Positions 46,997 to 56,908 of a stretch of 64,000 nt of DNA are shown here, in pieces. The notes under the pieces are model-generated. The model was not told the DNA's origin. It made no database searches and saw only the letters and a program-made list of their open reading frames with translations. Position 1 is the stretch's first letter. Every line of letters begins with the position of its first letter. The stretch lies in assembly GCA_004321715.1 (NCBI GenBank), contig SGYN01000003.1, positions 39,645-103,644 of the forward strand, read 5' to 3'. The DNA comes from a bacterium. Lineage in GTDB: Bacteria > Fidelibacterota > Marinisomatia > Marinisomatales > TCS55. The position numbers were made by a program, and so were the translations under genes.

Positions 46997-49255
46997 TTAT
47001 TTTACTAAAATTACTTTTCTTGCCTCTTTATAATCATCCCAAATGTAGTTCACATTTTCCTGTTGATTATATATAAAATTGTTTGCTTGTAATAGCACTA
47101 TATACGTGCCACTAGAAACAACCTTTCCATATTTATCTAACCCATCCCAAGATATTGAATGGGTACCAGCACGGCTCTTCCCGTTAAATAGTGTGTTGAT
47201 ATGAAGGCCTTTAATATTAAAAATATTTAATGTAATTCTTGAATCCAGGGGCATGTTATACTTTATTGATACAGATTGGTTAAAGGGGTTTGGATATAAA
47301 GGATTCATAGAAAATTTTTCGGGAATTAAGCTCATTTCTGTTTGTGTGGATAATAACTCATTATCCATCCATTCCATTCTCGTTATAATCCAGCTTCTTA
47401 GATAGTCTATTTCATCTTGATATGTTTGACCAATGTAATAGTTAGGCCAAACGTATTCTCCCAACGTTGGCCAACGTTCGAAATTTCTTTCTGCAGCTTC
47501 ACCTATATGAGCTTGCAAAGAGTCTATTAGTAAATGTACTGAGGCATTAGAAAGAGAATTGTTTCTTAGGTTGTTCCATCGTTGCTGTACTGACCATCGA
47601 AAACTTTGATCTGTCCAAATAATACCCCACCAATATGGAATACTAAAATCGTCAAGAGGTAAATCTGCTTCTACTTGCCAGCCTTCTGGCTCCCAGCCAT
47701 TATAATAGTCCGCATTTCCAAACCCAAGGTTAAAATCCCAAATGGGCCCTGCAACTAATTGGCCACTTTCGCTATCTTTATCCTTATGTAAAAAACTGCT
47801 CAGCCTGTAACCGTCGACATTTTTTGTTATTTCTTGCATAATAAAAAAATCAACAAAGGACCCCCAATCAATAATGCTGGGGTATCCTGTTTCTGGATTT
47901 GCAAAGTCTTCGCTTAAAACTATCTGTTCAAAGGTATCCATATAGTTCATTATATATTGCTGTTGTTCATAGACAATTTCATCTGGTTTAGGATAATGGT
48001 ATTGATAATAGAAACCCCCATATGAATCCAATGGTGGCTCAGAGTGCCAACCCCCAATATTTTCTCCATCCCACTTATCAACCTTAATTATGTATCCACC
48101 GGTTATATCATCCCCTGAAACCTCTTCTACCTCTAGTTTAGAAATATTTACTCTATTATTATCCCTCTTTATTTTTTCAAACATCACATACAGTCCTCTA
48201 TAGTCACCATTAACCACCAATTCAAAATAATGTGACCTTGATGCATATTTTCCCGCCTCTCTGGCCATTGTGTAAATGATTGCATTGCGCATTAGTGATT
48301 TATCTGTGTACGGTGCATTAAATATCCAATCATTCTCTTCAGGCATACCAAAAAGAGAAACGTTGTTATTTTCACCCACGCTATCTCTTGTTTCAACCGC
48401 AAACTGTTTCTTTGGAAACCACGTTGTTGAAGATCCGCGTATCTCAATTCCAATAAAACCGTCATAGTGATTATATGGGTCTGATAGATAGTTTATTACT
48501 CCTGGGCCATTATCAATAATTCCCATGTGGGCTGTGAGTTTTTCTTCATTAGGTATTTCTTGGCCGTTGGTATTCACTACTATTATTGGGAGATGCGATG
48601 AAGAAAAATCTGTCGGAATGTAAAACCATTCTGGTGTCTCTCCATAGTATGACAACCCTTCACTTAGTTTAAATGATAAATAAAATAAACTAGACATGTC
48701 AGAAGAAGTTGTGTTGACATTGTGTACCTGTACGGCTAAAACGTTTTCTCCTGTGGATAGAACATCTTCAAAATCGCTAGGATATAAAACAAACGCTTCT
48801 GGTGCTTGCCCTTGGTACATTACTGCCTCGTGGTCTGTTTCGGTAGTTTGTTCATATGTAACCTGTGATCCTGGCTCACCCATATTCGCAGATCGTAAAA
48901 CTTCAGTTCCATTTATGTATGCTATAAATCCATCATCATAATCTGCGTGTATGGCTAAAGATAGTATTTCATCCAGAGATATGACGTTAAAATTTTTACG
49001 GAAAAACACTGATAATGTATTAGTTATAATTGTGTTATCATCGCCATCTGCATACCCAAAGCCTCCTTGCCCTGTATTCCAATTGCTTGAATCAAAGTTT
49101 AACTGATTCCAATTTTCTGGTGGAGATGTTGTTCCGACAAAATAACTCCATGTGTCTTCTGCATATATTGCTGTCTCCCATTGTGGTTGCGCTAGTAAAA
49201 TTGAAACACTTAATGTTAGCAACAAAAACATGGTGTGTAGTTTATGAATCATCAA
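46997..49255 (-). CDS. CotH-kinase-family secreted protein with C-terminal sorting-type domain
   Basis: 752 aa; ELVVNGDYRGLYVMFEKIKRDNNRVNISK; C-terminal YPNPFNQSVSIKYNMP...SGTYIVLLQA...ARKVILVK. Confidence 0.85.
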   Translation of the reverse strand: MMIHKLHTMFLLLTLSVSILLAQPQWETAIYAEDTWSYFVGTTSPPENWNQLNFDSSNWNTGQGGFGYADGDDNTIITNTLSVFFRKNFNVISLDEILSLAIHADYDDGFIAYINGTEVLRSANMGEPGSQVTYEQTTETDHEAVMYQGQAPEAFVLYPSDFEDVLSTGENVLAVQVHNVNTTSSDMSSLFYLSFKLSEGLSYYGETPEWFYIPTDFSSSHLPIIVVNTNGQEIPNEEKLTAHMGIIDNGPGVINYLSDPYNHYDGFIGIEIRGSSTTWFPKKQFAVETRDSVGENNNVSLFGMPEENDWIFNAPYTDKSLMRNAIIYTMAREAGKYASRSHYFELVVNGDYRGLYVMFEKIKRDNNRVNISKLEVEEVSGDDITGGYIIKVDKWDGENIGGWHSEPPLDSYGGFYYQYHYPKPDEIVYEQQQYIMNYMDTFEQIVLSEDFANPETGYPSIIDWGSFVDFFIMQEITKNVDGYRLSSFLHKDKDSESGQLVAGPIWDFNLGFGNADYYNGWEPEGWQVEADLPLDDFSIPYWWGIIWTDQSFRWSVQQRWNNLRNNSLSNASVHLLIDSLQAHIGEAAERNFERWPTLGEYVWPNYYIGQTYQDEIDYLRSWIITRMEWMDNELLSTQTEMSLIPEKFSMNPLYPNPFNQSVSIKYNMPLDSRITLNIFNIKGLHINTLFNGKSRAGTHSISWDGLDKYGKVVSSGTYIVLLQANNFIYNQQENVNYIWDDYKEARKVILVK

Positions 49256-49302
49256 AGATAAAGCTGATACTTGCTCAATGTTTTTAATAACACTTACAAA
49301 AC

Positions 49303-50124
49303 TTACTTTTTATACACTGAAAACGTTTGGGGGTTATCTTTAAACGCCTCCAGAGGTCTTGTAACACCAGCAACGCCTATCTCTCTGATTTTTCTTACAT
49401 GTTCAAAGTCAATCACACATGTTTGTATACAAGGCCCCTCTCCATTGCTTTGTAACACCACTCCTTCTGGATCAATTATTTGAGAGCCCCCCACCCCGCC
49501 ATATCCAACACCGTTACAAGACACAACATAACTCTGCTGAGTAATAGCTGTTGCTTGTGATATTATCTGTTCTTGCTTTCTGTCTCCTGTAGTTGTCATT
49601 GTTGGGACAATAATAAGTTCTGCGTTCAAATGAATGAGATCTCTTGCTACTTCTGGAAACCATATATCATAACAAATCATTATACCTATGTTCCCTATTC
49701 CATCTAGGCTAAAAACAAAAGGGGATGAACCGCAAGTTGTTTTTTCATATGGTCTCCATGGGTATCGTTTTCTATACAAACCCTCCATTTCTCCTTTTGG
49801 AGAAAAAACGACTGATGTATTATAAATATTTTGATCTGATAATTCATACATGCTGCCTGGTATTATCCATAAGTTATACTGTTTTGCCCATGATGAAAAA
49901 ATATCTGTTAATGGCCCTGGAATTTCTTGAGCATCTTTTTTCATTTCTTTGCCAATGTTCATAGCACACAATTCTGGGTATACAACCATGTCAATTTGGG
50001 GAAATGTTTTTTGTATGTGCTGTAAGTATTGCTCCATCGTCTTAAGATTTTCATCTTGGCTCTGCGTCATGTGCATCTGAACGGATGCAATGTTTAAACT
50101 CGTTTTTACTCTCTTATTATTCAT
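49303..50124 (-). CDS. Carbon-nitrogen hydrolase (nitrilase superfamily)
   Basis: 273 aa; VVYPELCAMNIG (Glu), YRKRYPWRPYE (Lys), IGIMICYDIWFPEVARDL (Cys). Confidence 0.9.
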   Translation of the reverse strand: MNNKRVKTSLNIASVQMHMTQSQDENLKTMEQYLQHIQKTFPQIDMVVYPELCAMNIGKEMKKDAQEIPGPLTDIFSSWAKQYNLWIIPGSMYELSDQNIYNTSVVFSPKGEMEGLYRKRYPWRPYEKTTCGSSPFVFSLDGIGNIGIMICYDIWFPEVARDLIHLNAELIIVPTMTTTGDRKQEQIISQATAITQQSYVVSCNGVGYGGVGGSQIIDPEGVVLQSNGEGPCIQTCVIDFEHVRKIREIGVAGVTRPLEAFKDNPQTFSVYKK

Positions 50125-50130
50125 TATACA

Positions 50131-51702
50131 TTATGACACAATATTATACTCTGCCGTAATTAAGCTTTTTGTGTATCGGCGTTTTGGGTGGTTAAGAATA
50201 GTATATGGGTCTTCTTCCTCTATTATTTCTCCTTTATATAATACAGCTAATCGATCCACAGTTTCCATAACGATTCTAATATCGTGTGAAATTAATAAAA
50301 TTGTAAGGTTGTCATCCTTTATTAAGAATTGTAATAAATCAAGGATTGTCTGTTGAGATTTTATATCTAAAGCAGACGTTGGTTCATCTAAAATTAACAA
50401 GGAAGGGTTTTGTATTAGGGCTCTTGCAATGGAAACACGTTGACGCTGCCCACCGGAGAGCGTGTGCGGATATCTGCTTAATAAATTGGTGCTTAGTTCA
50501 ACTTTTTCAATACAATTATTTAACTTATCATTCATGCCGGATAAATCAAGACCCCCAGAAATTTCCATTGGCTCCATTAATATTTCAACAATTGTCATGC
50601 GCGGGTTTAGAGAGCCTAATGAATCTTGAAAAACTGCACTTAGGCGCCTGTTTGGCTTATTGTGGATCGTCATGTTTCCATTTTCATCAAGAACAGAAAC
50701 CTCTCCCTTATCTTGATGAATAATTTGCAGCAATATTTTTGCTAACGTGGACTTTCCGCTTCCAGATTCACCAATAATTCCAAGGATTTCATTTTTATAT
50801 ATATCAAGATTTATATTTTTTAATACGTTCTTTTGTTTACTTGAATGAGCATAGCTCTTATATAAATTATTTATAGAGCAAATGGTAAGTTTTTTATCTT
50901 CATCATTAGAATTGTTTGGTTTAATTAACTTGAGACTCCGAATTAATGATTTAGAATAACTGTTTTTTGGTTTATTAAACAGTATATCGGTTTCGGAAAA
51001 CTCAACAATACTTCCAGCTTTCATTACGGCTGTTTTATCACAGTATTTCTTTATTGATAGCAGATCGTGTGAGATCAGCAGCGTGCTTATATTGTTTTGT
51101 ACTCGCAACTCGTTAATCAAGTGAAGGATTTCTTCGCGCAGGTTTGCGTCTAGGGCTGTTGTAGCCTCATCGGCAATTAATAGTTTGGGTTTAATAGACA
51201 TTGCTATTGCAATCATTGCTCGTTGCATCTGTCCACCTGAAATTTGATGTGGGTACCGATTTAAAATATCAGTTTCTTTCTTTAGATATACACGTTCTAA
51301 CCATTGTTTTGCTATTATCAAAGATTCTTCTTTTGTTACACCAAACCGTTTCATAACAATCAATGAAAATTGTTTTCCAATAGTTTGTATTGGGTTTAGG
51401 GAAAGCATTGGGTTTTGAAAGACCATAGAAACTTCGCGTCCTTTTAATCTGCTTCTATTATTTGTCATGTCTTTGTTCTTAAAAAATATTTTTCCAGTTA
51501 TGACACAACCTAAAACCGGAAGCTGATCTAGAATAGTCCAGGCTAACATGGTTTTTCCACTTCCTGTTTCACCTATAAGGCCGACGGCTTCACCCGATTC
51601 AATCTCCAGATTAATTGAATCAAGAAATGTTGTTTCAATATTTTGATTATATGATTTTAAACTAACGTTTTGTAGTGATAATAACATCTTAGTTGTTTTC
51701 AA
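50131..51702 (-). CDS. Fused dipeptide/oligopeptide ABC transporter ATPase (two NBDs)
   Basis: 523 aa; two Walker A motifs (GETGSGKT, GESGSGKST), signatures ISGGQMQR and LSGGQRQR. Confidence 0.93.
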   Translation of the reverse strand: MKTTKMLLSLQNVSLKSYNQNIETTFLDSINLEIESGEAVGLIGETGSGKTMLAWTILDQLPVLGCVITGKIFFKNKDMTNNRSRLKGREVSMVFQNPMLSLNPIQTIGKQFSLIVMKRFGVTKEESLIIAKQWLERVYLKKETDILNRYPHQISGGQMQRAMIAIAMSIKPKLLIADEATTALDANLREEILHLINELRVQNNISTLLISHDLLSIKKYCDKTAVMKAGSIVEFSETDILFNKPKNSYSKSLIRSLKLIKPNNSNDEDKKLTICSINNLYKSYAHSSKQKNVLKNINLDIYKNEILGIIGESGSGKSTLAKILLQIIHQDKGEVSVLDENGNMTIHNKPNRRLSAVFQDSLGSLNPRMTIVEILMEPMEISGGLDLSGMNDKLNNCIEKVELSTNLLSRYPHTLSGGQRQRVSIARALIQNPSLLILDEPTSALDIKSQQTILDLLQFLIKDDNLTILLISHDIRIVMETVDRLAVLYKGEIIEEEDPYTILNHPKRRYTKSLITAEYNIVS

Positions 51703-52555
51703 TTTTTGGGTTTAGATAATCTCGCAAATCATCGCCAATTATATTAAAACAAAGAACTGTAAGTAGAATGAAAACCCCAGGAAAGACAACCACCCACCAA
51801 TGATAAAGAAATTGTGCTCGCGATGCTGTTATTAACAATCCCCATTCGGGCAAAGGTGGCTCTGCCCCTAGGCCTATAAAAGATAATCCGGCAACAGTCA
51901 AAATAGCATACCCAGCATCAATACTTCCCTGAACAATTACTGGGCTAATGCTGTTTGGTAAAATATGTTTTGTTACGATATGGAATAATGATCCGCCCAT
52001 ACTTTTTGATATCAGAACATAGTCGGAAGATTTTATTGTTATTGCCTGTGCGCGGGCAATTCTTACATACCAAGGAAACCAAGATATAGAAATTCCAACA
52101 ATTACACTGTTTAATGACCCCCCTAATGCAACAGCAATTACGATTGGTAAAACCAAAGGAGGAAACGAAAGAAACGCATCACATATTCGCATAATAACTT
52201 CATCTACTCTTTTTTCAGAAACGCCCGCAACAAGACCTAAGGGCACCCCAAGTGCAATTGACATGAAGACCACGCTGATGGCAACTCGAATGGATACTAG
52301 CCCTCCCCGGAGGGTTAATGTAAACATGTCTCTACCAGCGGCATCTGTTCCAAAAAAATGAGATAATGATGGCGCTTGGTTGTTTATTTCAAGATGCACT
52401 GCGCCCCTTAAATCATCGGAATAGGGAGATAAAAAAGGGATGAGCACAGCGAATAGAATGACTGTGGATAAAAACAATATAGAAACTATCGTAGTGTTTT
52501 TATGCTGAGCAAATATGAAAAAACTCTTCATGTTATCATATCGTTCTAGGGTCAA
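51689..52555 (-). CDS. Dipeptide/oligopeptide ABC transporter permease (DppC-like)
   Basis: 288 aa; HFFGTDAAGRDMFTLTLRGGLVSIRVAI; AGLSFIGLGAEPPLPEWGLL. Confidence 0.93.
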   Translation of the reverse strand: MTLERYDNMKSFFIFAQHKNTTIVSILFLSTVILFAVLIPFLSPYSDDLRGAVHLEINNQAPSLSHFFGTDAAGRDMFTLTLRGGLVSIRVAISVVFMSIALGVPLGLVAGVSEKRVDEVIMRICDAFLSFPPLVLPIVIAVALGGSLNSVIVGISISWFPWYVRIARAQAITIKSSDYVLISKSMGGSLFHIVTKHILPNSISPVIVQGSIDAGYAILTVAGLSFIGLGAEPPLPEWGLLITASRAQFLYHWWVVVFPGVFILLTVLCFNIIGDDLRDYLNPKIENN

Positions 52556-53546
52556 TAATTAGATATAGCATATCAATCAAAAAATTTATCAACACATAAC
52601 TAATGGAATAAATTAATGTTAATCCAACGATTGCTGGAAAATCCCCTGTTAATATAGATAAAACACCAAATTGACCAAGGCCTGGCCAATCAAATATTGA
52701 TTCAATAAGGAATGTGCCACCAAGCATCATTCCATAGCTTAAACCCACAATAGTTGAAACAGGAACAAGCGTGTTCTTATACGCAGAGCCCACCACCGCC
52801 TGCTGTGGAGTAAAACCAAAGGATAATAATGTAGTAAAAAAGGGCTCTTTCATTGTATCTGCTAAAGAGGATTTAGATATTCTAATGATGATACCCATTA
52901 CCGCCACACTCATTGTTATCGCGGGTAAAAATATATAATGAAGAGCATTAATAAATAAAGTCCATTCGCCCGAAATAAGTGTATCAAACAATATAAAACC
53001 TGTGTGTATAATTAAATCAGCATTCATATATATATCGGTTGAAAATCTTCCTTGAAGAGGGAACCAACCAATCCAAGCAAAGAAAACAATTTGAAGAATC
53101 ATTCCTAACCAAAACACAGGTATAGCAAGACCCACATAGCCTAATCCTCGTATCAATATATCTAGGGTTGTGTTATTTTTTAATGCAGCAATTAATCCTA
53201 AAGGAAAAGCAATTAAAACAGAAAAAAACATGGAAACGCTGACTAGTTCAAATGTTGCAAAAAAACGGCTTGATAGCTCTGTTGTTATTGGCTGTTTTGT
53301 CCGCAATGATACCCCCAAATCACCCTGCAAAATATTTGTTATATAGTTAATATATTGTGTGCCCAAAGATTTATCCAGATTTAGATCTTTCCTCGCAACT
53401 TCTAATTGTTCTTCTGTTGGGTGTGACCCAACCCATAATGCGGTTGGGTCTCCAGGAAGCCAGTGAGCAATGAAAAAAGTGATTGTTGCTACAACAAAAA
53501 TCACCCCCGCCATCATAAGCAATCGTTGAAGAAAATATTTAATCAT
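52536..53546 (-). CDS. Dipeptide/oligopeptide ABC transporter permease (DppB-like)
   Basis: 336 aa; FIAHWLPGDPTALWVG; GGTFLIESIFDWPGLGQFGVLSILTGDFPAIVGLTL. Confidence 0.93.
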   Translation of the reverse strand: MIKYFLQRLLMMAGVIFVVATITFFIAHWLPGDPTALWVGSHPTEEQLEVARKDLNLDKSLGTQYINYITNILQGDLGVSLRTKQPITTELSSRFFATFELVSVSMFFSVLIAFPLGLIAALKNNTTLDILIRGLGYVGLAIPVFWLGMILQIVFFAWIGWFPLQGRFSTDIYMNADLIIHTGFILFDTLISGEWTLFINALHYIFLPAITMSVAVMGIIIRISKSSLADTMKEPFFTTLLSFGFTPQQAVVGSAYKNTLVPVSTIVGLSYGMMLGGTFLIESIFDWPGLGQFGVLSILTGDFPAIVGLTLIYSISYVLINFLIDMLYLIIDPRTI

Positions 53547-55092
53547 TTTCTCTTTGCAGATTATAGACTAGAAGGGTGGAGTATGCTGGGTTTGCCCTAA
53601 GTCCCTGGATGTCTGATCTAGAAACCGATTGAACGCTCAAGTCTGATGCGGGAATAACCACACAATCATCAATTAGTTTTTCTTGAATTGCTTTATAGTG
53701 CTTTTTTGCTATTTGCGGGTTTGTCGCCTCCTGTTCCCAGGCTATGGCTATTAATGAGTCCACTTCTGGGTTGCTATAATAAGATAAATTAAATAACGGG
53801 TTTTGCTGCGTTTCATATAAACCAAAGAACCAATCTGATGGGGATGCATATGTTGGCCACCATGCCATAGATATAATATTTGGCGCAGTTTGTAAATTTT
53901 TTGCTTTTTCCCAATTTGTTGACCACAACCCTGGTTTAAGTTTTGTGTTTATACCAACTTTTCTCAAATTATCAAACATGGTTAGTGCGGTCAATCGATA
54001 CTCTTCAGAAGTAGAAACATAGGAAAGGTCAATGTTGATCTCTTTGTTTGATAAACCTGATTGTTTTATGTATTTATTAGACTTTTCTAAGTCAAAGCTT
54101 ATGAGATTATCCGGGGCAACAAATAAAGGGGTGTTTGATGGAATCAGTCCAGTTGGCTCACGGCCTAAGTCACGATAGATATATTGATTGATTTTTTTTC
54201 GATCAAAAGCAGCCGCAATTGCTCTTCGAATAAAGACATTATCGGTAGGGTGCTTCTTCGTATTTAATAAATAAAAATGATTAATCCATGCTGGGAAAAA
54301 AGAAACGCGAACACCGTCTGTCTCCTTTAGTTTTTTTAGGAGCTGATTTGGTATGAGAACGGCATAATCTGCCAGTCCGCTTTCAATCATTTGTAATCTT
54401 GTAGAAGATTCAGATACAACTCGAATTTGTATCGTTTCAAAATAATGTGTCTGCTCCCACCCTCTCCAATATTTATTGTTTCGAGCAAGTTCAATCTGAT
54501 GGTTTCTCTGCCAGCTCTTAAATTTATAGGGGCCGGTTCCTGCAACGTATCCTCTTGAAATTGAATCGCCAGACATGTTTTTTGTAGCCGGCGAATACAT
54601 CCACGCGCCATATTGAGAGCTTACAATTCTATCTAAAGGAACTGCTTTATCTAAGATAAATGTAACGCGATGCTCCTCGTCAACGCGTACTTCCTTTACA
54701 TTTGACCATATATAACTTGCGCCCAGATAGCGTGATTTGTTTCTATCTACTACATACTTTACTGCATCTGCATTAAAGCGTTGACCATCATGAAAATAAA
54801 CATTTTTTCTTAATTCAAATGTCCAAAGAAGACCATCATCTGATTTTGTGTAAGATGTTGCAAGACCCGGTGTCATCTTATGCTCCTCTCCAGAAGCATC
54901 CATCCAAAGCAATGGTTCGTACATGTTTGACATGGGTAATACTTCTAAAGAATATGCTGTTGCAGGATCCCAATCCGTCACATCATCATATGTTGCAATA
55001 ACAAACACATCTCTATTTTTTTTAATTTCTGATGTGCATGACATATTAAAGATCAAGGAGAAAAACATTAAGTACTTGATCCAAATCATCAA
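53539..55092 (-). CDS. Dipeptide/oligopeptide ABC transporter substrate-binding lipoprotein (SBP_bac_5)
   Basis: 517 aa; FNMSCTSE lipobox; TYDDVTDWDPATAYSLEVLPMSNMYEPLLW, WTFELRKNVYFHDGQRFNADAVKY. Confidence 0.92.
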   Translation of the reverse strand: MMIWIKYLMFFSLIFNMSCTSEIKKNRDVFVIATYDDVTDWDPATAYSLEVLPMSNMYEPLLWMDASGEEHKMTPGLATSYTKSDDGLLWTFELRKNVYFHDGQRFNADAVKYVVDRNKSRYLGASYIWSNVKEVRVDEEHRVTFILDKAVPLDRIVSSQYGAWMYSPATKNMSGDSISRGYVAGTGPYKFKSWQRNHQIELARNNKYWRGWEQTHYFETIQIRVVSESSTRLQMIESGLADYAVLIPNQLLKKLKETDGVRVSFFPAWINHFYLLNTKKHPTDNVFIRRAIAAAFDRKKINQYIYRDLGREPTGLIPSNTPLFVAPDNLISFDLEKSNKYIKQSGLSNKEINIDLSYVSTSEEYRLTALTMFDNLRKVGINTKLKPGLWSTNWEKAKNLQTAPNIISMAWWPTYASPSDWFFGLYETQQNPLFNLSYYSNPEVDSLIAIAWEQEATNPQIAKKHYKAIQEKLIDDCVVIPASDLSVQSVSRSDIQGLRANPAYSTLLVYNLQREND

Positions 55093-55149
55093 TCTGTTCC
55101 AAAGATTAATTGAATAGTACCTATAAAAAACATAGCTGCTGATAAAATA

Positions 55150-56826
55150 TTAACGGTTAAGAATCATCTTTTGTGTTAATATATCGCTTTCGCTTGTTAA
55201 GCGACAAAAATAGATACCACTTGGAGCTATGGCTCCTGAGTTATCTACTCCTGTCCATTGAACGTTGTGGCTTCCTGCTCGTTGTAACCCCTTATGTATT
55301 GTAAATACTTCTTTTCCCAATAAATCATATATGGCCAAATAAATATTTTCTGTTTTACTCAGCGAATAATGAAACTGGGTTTGTGGGTTAAAAGGATTTG
55401 GGTAGTTTTGGTCTAAGGAAGCTGATGTCGGGATAACGGCTTTTATATTATCTATTGCAAGCTCAGAAGATCCATCGTGCTCCAAAAAGTAAATGTGCGG
55501 CTTATCGGAACCAAGTCCTGCAGAAGTAAATATAATATCTCCTTGATTATCATTGTCAATATCTCCTGCAAATAATTTAGCTACTCGAACCTTGCCTTGG
55601 TCTGTGCCGCTTGTAAAATCATCCGTGGTGTCATCCATAAAAATTATATGTTCTATAAAGCTTGAATCGGATAGGGGATTGTCTCCAACAAACTCCCAGT
55701 CGTAAACAGCTTCATTATAATGACCTGCTAAGTATAGATTTGGTTTTCCATCCATATCTGCATCACCTGTGTTTATTTGCCTTAACCCACCTTGGTAGTG
55801 TTTAAAATAATGAAAGTTCGAAAATGTAAGTTGGCTAACGTTGTCATTTCCTTCAATAGCATAAAAATAACCAGGGGTTAATAGTTCTCCTGTTAGTGAG
55901 TTTGTACCAGATGTAACAGCGTATAGTTCATTTGTGTTATTTCCATCAAGATTTGCCATAATAATACTTTGATTTCCTCTTTCATTTACTTCGTTACTCA
56001 CGTAGAAATCCGTTTGATACGCATATAGGTCTTCCGAACCAATGTTTTCATAAACGATTAAACGATAATACTCATAGGCTATGGTATAAATTTCCATGAG
56101 TCCGTCTTGATCTAAATCGTTTACATAAATATTATACCCGCTCCAGTTTGTTGTTATTGGATCTGTATATTCTATATGCCATATGGCGGAATCTAGGTTG
56201 CTGTTTTCCAACTCAAATATCATAAAATGACTGCTACCTGTAGTTCCCCATGGTCCATTCATTATTGATACGATAACTTCCTGGTTTGCGTCACCATCTA
56301 ATTCCGCTGCCACTATCTGCCCGGCTTCCCAAACGCTGTCCAACCCCATGTCCCATGTGGCTGTAGGCATATACGGAAACAAAAGAGAATCCGCATTCCA
56401 TTCAAAAATTTGCAACCCTTGACCGCCGGAAACGCCTGGCTCAGTATCGGCTAACACTAGAATTTCTGGGTTACTGTCTCCATCCACATCCCCAACTGTG
56501 ACGCTAGAATAATTATCAAAGGAACAACTTAGATCACCAAAATAATAGTACCACTGTAACGCAATGGTATCATCTTCTGTCGCTTCAAAATGATACACGC
56601 CATTGCAAAAGGTTCCTGTATAGCTGCTAGTTACTATAAAATCACCAAACCCATCGTTATCAAAATCGTATGGCCCAACCATACTCCAGGGGGGGCCATC
56701 TGGGTGTATGCCGCCGCTGCCCCATGGCAAATCGGTCCACTTTACCGAAAAAGCGCTGTCTATTTCCGCTCCGGTAATTATTGTAAAGCTTAAACAAGTT
56801 ATGATTGTATTAATATATATTCTCAT
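55150..56826 (-). CDS. Secreted FG-GAP/VCBS-like protein with C-terminal sorting-type domain
   Basis: 558 aa; DFDNDGFGDFIV, DVDGDSNPEILVL; C-terminal NYPNPFNPQTQFHYSLS...SGIYFCRL...TQKMILNR. Confidence 0.8.
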   Translation of the reverse strand: MRIYINTIITCLSFTIITGAEIDSAFSVKWTDLPWGSGGIHPDGPPWSMVGPYDFDNDGFGDFIVTSSYTGTFCNGVYHFEATEDDTIALQWYYYFGDLSCSFDNYSSVTVGDVDGDSNPEILVLADTEPGVSGGQGLQIFEWNADSLLFPYMPTATWDMGLDSVWEAGQIVAAELDGDANQEVIVSIMNGPWGTTGSSHFMIFELENSNLDSAIWHIEYTDPITTNWSGYNIYVNDLDQDGLMEIYTIAYEYYRLIVYENIGSEDLYAYQTDFYVSNEVNERGNQSIIMANLDGNNTNELYAVTSGTNSLTGELLTPGYFYAIEGNDNVSQLTFSNFHYFKHYQGGLRQINTGDADMDGKPNLYLAGHYNEAVYDWEFVGDNPLSDSSFIEHIIFMDDTTDDFTSGTDQGKVRVAKLFAGDIDNDNQGDIIFTSAGLGSDKPHIYFLEHDGSSELAIDNIKAVIPTSASLDQNYPNPFNPQTQFHYSLSKTENIYLAIYDLLGKEVFTIHKGLQRAGSHNVQWTGVDNSGAIAPSGIYFCRLTSESDILTQKMILNR

Positions 56827-56908
56827 CGAGCTACCCCTCTAAAATGTTAAGAAAATATCAGGTTTATACTATTCGTGCTTTTAATTTACATTATCCAATT
56901 AATTAATC

